Shown: piece by piece, positions 59,572-64,000 of the stretch
How positions within the stretch are numbered: position 1 is the first letter of the stretch
How the letters are laid out: each line of letters opens with the position of its first letter
Origin: Microbacterium testaceum
GTDB lineage: Bacteria > Actinomycetota > Actinomycetes > Actinomycetales > Microbacteriaceae
DNA: 64,000 bases
Assembly (NCBI RefSeq): GCF_020781835.1
Contig: NZ_JAJGNJ010000002.1
Location: forward strand, 372,001-436,000
Direction: 5' to 3'
Made by a program: the position numbers and the translations under genes
Notes under the pieces: model-generated
Database searches by the model: none
Seen by the model: only the letters and a program-made list of their open reading frames with translations
What the model was told of the DNA's origin: nothing

Positions 59572-60590
59572 TGCGGGCGGGGTTATCGCATCGCCGGGTG
59601 ATCATCGTCGGCGCCGGGCAGACGGGACTCGCGGTCGCCGCGGCGTTGATCGCGGAGGGTCTGCGACCACAGCACGAGTTCGTGGTGATGGACGCGGCCG
59701 CGGCGGGGCAGCGTTCCTGGACGTCGCGGTGGCATTCGATGGAGCTGCTCAGCGACGCCCGGCACAGTGCGCTGTCTCCGCGCCAGCTGCTGGGTGATCA
59801 ACGCCGGCATCCTCGAGCGGATGAGATGGCTGACTACCTCACCTTTGTCGAAGCCGGCCTGGGTGTGGAGACCGTCTGGAATGTCCGGGCTACCGGGGTG
59901 GAGCATCGGGGCAACGGCTCGACGCTGTTGCTGTCGACGACAGTGGGCGAGGTGCAAACCCGCAACGTGGTCTGCGCGACAGGTGCGCACACTCACCCCC
60001 GGGTCCCGGACTGGGCGGACGGGCTGACGGCGCCGGGGGTAGTGATCCATAGCAGCGAGTACTTGTATCCGAAGCAGATTCCCACCGGCGACGTGCTGAT
60101 CGTCGGCGGCGGGAACAGCGGCGTGCAACTGGCCCGCGAACTGTCTGCCTCACACACCGTCACTCTGTCCACCCGCACTCCGCGCCAGCCTCGGCCCGCG
60201 ATGAGCTACCCCGCCATGGCAGGCGAAAGCGTGCCGCTGTTCTCCCGTACGCGGCGACCCGAGCCCATCTTCGGCGACAGCTACGAGCATCTGCGCCGCC
60301 GGGGCGTCACAATCGCCCCCGCAGTCGAGGCCGCGAACGGCGCCGTGGTGACCTTCGCCGATGGCACACAGGTGTCTCCCCGGTCGGTGATCCTCGCCAC
60401 CGGCTACGACCCCGGCGACCGTTGGCTGCCGCAACCCAACGGCTCTGCGCGGCCTCGACGCACCATGACCGGTCTTCCCGGATTGTTCGTGGCGGGGATG
60501 CCGCAGTACGGCGGCCGTGGCTCCGACACCGTCGCGGGGGTCTGGAGAGACGCAACGACGATTGCCCAGCACATCATCAACCGGCCCTGA
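59568..60590 (+). CDS. FAD/NAD(P)-dependent oxidoreductase (CzcO-like)
   Basis: This 340-aa flavoprotein has an FAD-binding VIIVGAGQTGLAVAAALI at the N-terminus, a second Rossmann motif DVLIVGGGNSGVQLARELS and ILATGYDP near the end. The layout is that of CzcO/flavin monooxygenase-type or thioredoxin-reductase-like enzymes. No redox CxxC is present, so it is not a thioredoxin reductase. Start GTG 59568 or ATG 59571, both overlapping the DsbA stop. Substrate unknown. Confidence 0.82.
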   Translation: MMRAGLSHRRVIIVGAGQTGLAVAAALIAEGLRPQHEFVVMDAAAAGQRSWTSRWHSMELLSDARHSALSPRQLLGDQRRHPRADEMADYLTFVEAGLGVETVWNVRATGVEHRGNGSTLLLSTTVGEVQTRNVVCATGAHTHPRVPDWADGLTAPGVVIHSSEYLYPKQIPTGDVLIVGGGNSGVQLARELSASHTVTLSTRTPRQPRPAMSYPAMAGESVPLFSRTRRPEPIFGDSYEHLRRRGVTIAPAVEAANGAVVTFADGTQVSPRSVILATGYDPGDRWLPQPNGSARPRRTMTGLPGLFVAGMPQYGGRGSDTVAGVWRDATTIAQHIINRP

Positions 60591-60603
60591 AAGGACCGTC
60601 CCT

Positions 60604-61329
60604 ATGACCACAGAGCCCACAACCTCTCGTGCATCCTTGCGCACGCCGCGCATGTCTGGCAATCGTCGGCGGCTCCGGTTGCTCTCCGCTGTAACGGGGG
60701 TGCTGATCGCTGTCGGTCTGCTGTTCGCTGCCGCACCGCCCGCGGCGGCGCATGACCAGATCGTCTCGTCCTCCCCAGAAGCCGCGGGCATGGTCAGTGA
60801 GGTCCCGGAGCAGATCTCATTGACGTTCAGCGGCGAGATCCTCGCCGACTTCAGCGCAGTGATCGTTGAGGTCATCGCTGCGGACGGGCAGAACATCGCC
60901 ACCGGAGACCCGATCGTCGACGGAACAACCGTCACCCAGGCTGTCCAGCCGGGCCAGGTTGGAGTGTTCACGGTGCGGTGGCGGGTCGTCTCCAGCGACG
61001 GGCACCCGATCAGCAACGAGTACCAGTACACCGTCGAAGCCGTGCCGGTGTCCCCCAGTATCCCCACCCCCGACGCCACCGAGGAACCGACGCCCAGACC
61101 TTCTCCCACGGCCACGGCCACGGCCACTCCCGCTGGCGATGTTCACAACGGCCCCTCCGGGGGAGGGGAGATCTTCCCCGGGCTCGCCGTTCTGGGCGTT
61201 GTGGTCGTGCTCGGTGGTGGCCTGATCATCGTGCTCATGATGGGCCGAGAGCGCCGCCGCCGCGACCGGGCAGCCGCCGCCGGCAAGAACACCCGCGCAC
61301 GGAAGGATGAGCCTGCCGATGAGTCGTGA
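60604..61329 (+). CDS. copC: CopC-domain copper-binding protein
   Basis: This 241-aa protein has a signal peptide ending in PPAAA just before the mature N-terminal His (HDQIVSSSPEAAG), the first copper ligand of CopC. The second half of the domain has SSDGHPISNEYQYTVEA with conserved Asp and His. A Pro/Thr linker, one transmembrane helix (residues about 195-217) and a basic tail follow. Such anchored CopC proteins act in extracytoplasmic copper binding. It overlaps lspA. Confidence 0.9.
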   Translation: MTTEPTTSRASLRTPRMSGNRRRLRLLSAVTGVLIAVGLLFAAAPPAAAHDQIVSSSPEAAGMVSEVPEQISLTFSGEILADFSAVIVEVIAADGQNIATGDPIVDGTTVTQAVQPGQVGVFTVRWRVVSSDGHPISNEYQYTVEAVPVSPSIPTPDATEEPTPRPSPTATATATPAGDVHNGPSGGGEIFPGLAVLGVVVVLGGGLIIVLMMGRERRRRDRAAAAGKNTRARKDEPADES

Positions 61330-61855
61330 GCAGACCCGACGGTTCGCGATCGCTTGCCTGGCCGCCGGCGTGGTTGTCCTTATCGACCAGGCAACGAAAG
61401 CGGCCGCGATCGGCGGATTGAGTCAGACCGAGCGCATCCCGCTGCTAGGCGACCTACTCGGCCTGCAGCTCGCGTTCAACCCGGGAGCGATCCTCTCGCT
61501 CGGTGCGGGGTTCACAGGGCTGCTTACCCTTCTCGGGGTCGGTGCGGTGGTGGTACTAGTCGTTGCCGCGGCACGGGCGAGAACAGGAATCTGGGCGGCG
61601 GGGATCGGGCTGATCTTGGGTGGCGCGGTCGGAAATCTCATCGACCGACTCTTCTCGCCGCCAGGGTTCGGGGTCGGGCACGTCACCGACTTCCTCGCCT
61701 ACGGGAACCTGTTCATCGGGAACCTTGCCGACGTCGCCCTCGGCGCCGGCGTCATCGTCCTCGGCCTGAGCCTGTGGGCTCGTCACCGCCGCGCGCGCGC
61801 GAGCGCGACAACCGGTGCGTCTCCTGCGGCGGGCTCAGTGGTGAGCGGGTCATGA
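61307..61855 (+). CDS. lspA: Signal peptidase II (accessory LspA)
   Basis: It cleaves lipoprotein signal peptides in the membrane. The 182-aa protein has four helices. The catalytic Asp pair is in GNLIDRLF and NLADVALG, with VTDFLAYG between, and the N-terminal VVVLIDQATKAAA and FNPGAILSLG are typical. It begins at ATG 61307 or ATG 61319, both inside copC. An extra LspA beside lipoprotein genes (see 62184) is common in copper or redox islands. Confidence 0.88.
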   Translation: MSLPMSREQTRRFAIACLAAGVVVLIDQATKAAAIGGLSQTERIPLLGDLLGLQLAFNPGAILSLGAGFTGLLTLLGVGAVVVLVVAAARARTGIWAAGIGLILGGAVGNLIDRLFSPPGFGVGHVTDFLAYGNLFIGNLADVALGAGVIVLGLSLWARHRRARASATTGASPAAGSVVSGS

Positions 61856-62187
61856 TGGCGAAGCAGCGGACCCCGTCCGTATACCAGCGCAACGCGTTCG
61901 CGCCGGGGCTGCTCGCGGCGGCGGTGTTGTTCCTCGCGCCGGTGCTGATGGTCGGGGACTGGTTCACGGTGGTGCTGTTCGTCGCGGCGATCCTCGCGGT
62001 CATCGTGGGGTGGTTCGCGGTCCAGGCGCGGCAGTGGTGGTGGCTGCCGGTGTTCGTCGTGATCGCGGTGATCTGGAACCCGGTGTTCCCGTTCCCGTTC
62101 ACCGGCCCGGTGTGGACGGCCGCGCAGCCAGTCGCGGCGGTCGTGTTCCTGGTCGCCGGCGCCCTGATCAAGGTCAAGCGCGCATGA
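61852..62187 (+). CDS. Small membrane protein, DUF6804-like
   Basis: This 111-aa protein has three to four membrane helices (LLAAAVLFLAPVLMVGDWFT; VVLFVAAILAVIVGWFAV; LPVFVVIAVIWNPVFPFPF). The WWWLPVFVV and WNP features fit DUF6804. Start ATG 61852 overlaps the lspA stop, and the end overlaps the TlpA-like gene start. Function unknown. Confidence 0.7.
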   Translation: MMAKQRTPSVYQRNAFAPGLLAAAVLFLAPVLMVGDWFTVVLFVAAILAVIVGWFAVQARQWWWLPVFVVIAVIWNPVFPFPFTGPVWTAAQPVAAVVFLVAGALIKVKRA

Positions 62188-62783
62188 TCCGCCGCCGAGT
62201 CGTTGCCGCCGTGACGCTGGTCGCGGCGCTGCTGCTGGCCGGGTGCACGTCCAGCGACTCGCTTGCGCAGCAGTACCGGGACGGGAACGAGAAGGGGTTC
62301 ATCGCCGGTGACTTTCAGGTCGTCGAGATCCCAGCGGGGGACCGCGGCGCGCCGGTGGTGTTCGAGGGCGTCACCGAGACCGGCGAGACGGTGTCCAGTG
62401 ACGACTACCGAGGCGGGGTGTTGGTGGTGAACTTCTGGTATGCGGCGTGCGGGCCGTGCATCGTCGAAGCGCCCATGCTCGAGGAGGTCTGGCAGGACTA
62501 CCAGGATCGGGGTGTCGCGTTCCTTGGGGTGAACACCTACGACCAGCCCGCCACCGCTCAGTCGTTCGCCCGTGACAACAACGTCACCTACCCGAGCGTG
62601 ATCGACGTGAACGACGGAAAGGTGAAGCTCGCGTTCGCGCAGGCAACCCCGATCCAGGCCACCCCGACGACCCTCGTCATCGACCAGGAGGGGCGGGTCG
62701 CGGCGCGGATCATCGGGCAGCTGGCCGGTGCGTCGATCCTGTCCACCCTGGTCGCGGGCACGCTCGCCGAGGACGCCTCGTGA
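62184..62783 (+). CDS. TlpA/ResA-like thioredoxin lipoprotein
   Basis: This 199-aa lipoprotein has lipobox LLLAGC (Cys about residue 21) and a thioredoxin domain of the ResA type: VVNFWYAACGPCIVEAPML with CGPC, and the cis-Pro in QATPTTLVID. It would reduce apocytochrome c or other exported thiols, fed by the CcdA encoded next. The start overlaps the previous stop (ATGA), and its lipid anchoring would use LspA. Confidence 0.92.
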   Translation: MIRRRVVAAVTLVAALLLAGCTSSDSLAQQYRDGNEKGFIAGDFQVVEIPAGDRGAPVVFEGVTETGETVSSDDYRGGVLVVNFWYAACGPCIVEAPMLEEVWQDYQDRGVAFLGVNTYDQPATAQSFARDNNVTYPSVIDVNDGKVKLAFAQATPIQATPTTLVIDQEGRVAARIIGQLAGASILSTLVAGTLAEDAS

Positions 62784-63547
62784 ACCCGGGACAGATGGTC
62801 GTCGACGGCGCCCTGTGGGTCGCTGTCCCGGTCGCGATCCTCGCCGGCCTGGTCTCGTTCGTGTCCCCGTGCGTGCTGCCGCTGGTGCCCGGTTACCTCG
62901 GCTACCTCGGCAGCACCACCACGACATCCGTGGCCCCCGCGGTGAACGGTAGAGGCATCGTGAGGGCGGAGCGTGCCCGGCTGCTGCTGGGCGTGGGCTT
63001 GTTCATCGCCGGGTTCACGGTGGTGTTCGTCGCCGTCACGATCCTCGGCGGCGCCTTCGGGTTCCTGCTGCTGCAGTACGCGGGCATCCTCACTCGTGTG
63101 TTCGGGGTCGTCATCATCGCCCTGGGGCTGGTGTTCCTTGGGTTCTTCGGGATCGCGCAGCGCACCTTCCGGCCCCGCGCGCAGGGTCGGGCGGGGTTGA
63201 TCGGGGCGCCGCTGCTCGGGTTCGCGCTCGGTGTCGGCTGGACGCCGTGCATTGGCCCGACGCTCGCGGCGATCATCTCGATGTCGTGGAACCTCGGCGA
63301 CCCCGCCCGCGCAGGCCTGCTTGGTCTGGCGTATTCGCTGGGCTTAGGCATCCCGTTCCTGATCCTCGCGGCCGGGTGGGGGTGGGCATCGCGATCGGTG
63401 GCGTTCCTGCGGAGACACATTCGCGCGCTGAACATCATCGGCGGGGCCATGCTCATCGCCCTCGGCCTGCTGATGGTGACGGGGCTGTGGACGGCGCTGA
63501 TGTCGCAGCTGCAACAGGTGGTGATCAATGTCCCCCTCCCGCTCTGA
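62780..63547 (+). CDS. ccdA: CcdA thiol-transfer membrane protein
   Basis: This 255-aa protein carries electrons across the membrane to extracytoplasmic thioredoxins. It has six membrane helices and the two conserved Cys-Pro sites: FVSPCVLPLVPGYL near residue 30 and GWTPCIGPTLAAI near residue 155. GTG 62780 overlaps the upstream stop. The pair TlpA-CcdA followed by ResB is the core of System II cytochrome c maturation. Confidence 0.94.
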   Translation: MNPGQMVVDGALWVAVPVAILAGLVSFVSPCVLPLVPGYLGYLGSTTTTSVAPAVNGRGIVRAERARLLLGVGLFIAGFTVVFVAVTILGGAFGFLLLQYAGILTRVFGVVIIALGLVFLGFFGIAQRTFRPRAQGRAGLIGAPLLGFALGVGWTPCIGPTLAAIISMSWNLGDPARAGLLGLAYSLGLGIPFLILAAGWGWASRSVAFLRRHIRALNIIGGAMLIALGLLMVTGLWTALMSQLQQVVINVPLPL

Positions 63548-64000
63548 CACCGGCACCGACGTCACCGCCGACCCGCTGCGCCCCGGCGACCACGCCGACA
63601 GCGAATCCGCGACCGAGATCACCCAGCCGGCGCTGGGCATCACGGGCTGGCTGCGGTGGGCGTGGCGGCAGCTGACCAGCATGCGCACCGCGCTGGTGCT
63701 GCTGCTGTTTCTCGCGATCGCCGCCGTGCCAGGATCGCTGTTCCCGCAGCGCAGCGCCGACCCCAACGGCGTCACCCAGTGGGAGCGGGACAACCCCGAC
63801 GTGTTCCCCCTCGCGGATGCGGTGGGCCTGTTCGACGTGTACCTGTCGCCGTGGTTCTCCGCAATCTATCTGCTGCTGTTCACCTCCCTGATCGGCTGCG
63901 TGATCCCGCGCGCCAAGCACCACTTCAAGGCGCTGCGCTCTCGCCCGCCGCGCACCCCGGCACGCCTATCGCGGCTGTCGGAGTATCGGGAGTTGACCTT
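63528..64000 (+). CDS. resB: ResB cytochrome c biogenesis protein, 3' end missing
   Basis: The open frame from ATG 63528 runs to the window edge (157 codons). The first part has SMRTALVLLLFLAIAAVPGS, LFPQRSADPNGV and FDVYLSPWFSAIYLLLFTSL, the opening of ResB. ResB with CcsA/ResC transports and attaches haem to apocytochrome c outside the membrane. It overlaps ccdA by 20 bases. Confidence 0.93.
   Translation, partial: MSPSRSDTGTDVTADPLRPGDHADSESATEITQPALGITGWLRWAWRQLTSMRTALVLLLFLAIAAVPGSLFPQRSADPNGVTQWERDNPDVFPLADAVGLFDVYLSPWFSAIYLLLFTSLIGCVIPRAKHHFKALRSRPPRTPARLSRLSEYRELT

Larger units (their letters stand above)
27240..64000. mobile_element. Integrative and conjugative element, right end beyond window
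   Basis: Integration at tRNA-Ser, a tyrosine integrase with adjacent excisionase-like gene, a MobF relaxase (38331), a TraG/VirD4 coupling protein (47640), a VirB4 ATPase (51232), a VirB6-like channel protein (54341) and partition genes together define a self-transmissible ICE. It is at least 31 kb to the last conjugation-linked gene (58151). The copper/redox genes to 64000 are probably cargo, but the distal att site was not located, so the true end is unknown. Gene content is mosaic, with a lower-GC defence block. Confidence 0.85.

Noticed and set aside
57000..64000. Search for a second copy of the tRNA-Ser 3' end (attR)
   Set aside because: I found no repeat of the T-arm/acceptor sequence by eye in this part, so no right boundary is claimed.

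Overview
The window looks like a high-GC actinobacterium of the Microbacteriaceae, most likely a Microbacterium. This rests on the very high GC content, the constant recurrence of ggatgcc/gcatcc words, GTG starts, ATGA/GTGA gene overlaps, and the gene order folE-folP-folB-folK-DUF3180-PH-PH-DUF2520-panC-lysS. I identify families from motifs and general knowledge; no database was searched.

Positions 1 to about 27.2 kb are ordinary chromosome. First comes a tightly overlapping pterin/folate and pantothenate operon (folE is cut by the window edge) ending in lysS. It is followed by a DUF4192 gene, cls, a lipoprotein gene, a YozG-type regulator with a DUF2975 membrane protein, clpC, an argA-like acetyltransferase, and a catabolic cluster (16.7-23.5 kb). 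That cluster holds an ethanolamine-type permease, a glutamine-synthetase-like ligase, an aldehyde dehydrogenase, a short-chain dehydrogenase, a gamma-glutamyl hydrolase and a FadR-type regulator, and looks like gamma-glutamylation-dependent use of ethanolamine. Then radA, ldh and a tRNA-Ser(CGA) gene follow.

From the tRNA 3' end to at least about 58 kb lies an integrative and conjugative element (ICE). It starts with a tyrosine integrase and excisionase-like gene, then ParA and partition-like genes, a NrdH-like redoxin and an arginine-rich repeat protein. Next are a degenerate zeta-toxin-like gene with a small upstream partner, a winged-helix regulator, and a four-gene operon that looks like an uncharacterised defence system (D12-class adenine methyltransferase, calcineurin-like phosphoesterase, P-loop ATPase, and a protein with GYESR and DISSL motifs). 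A MobF relaxase-helicase follows, then a DNA-repair block (UmuD, UmuC, a PD-(D/E)XK-like nuclease, an ATP-dependent DNA ligase). A 12-gene minus-strand operon (57.5 to 46.3 kb) then encodes a type IV secretion machine. A second copy of the winged-helix regulator sits divergent to that operon.

A 13-base GTAT-N5-GTAT motif recurs at three ICE control regions: int/xis, the zeta pair/regulator 1, and the tra operon/regulator 2. It is the best candidate for the shared operator of the element.

From 58.3 kb to the window end there is a plus-strand run of copper and thiol-redox genes: DUF6153-like, DsbA-like, FAD oxidoreductase, CopC, LspA, a DUF6804-like protein, a TlpA-like lipoprotein, CcdA and the start of ResB. 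This is probably ICE cargo. The far attachment site was not seen, so the element probably continues past the window.
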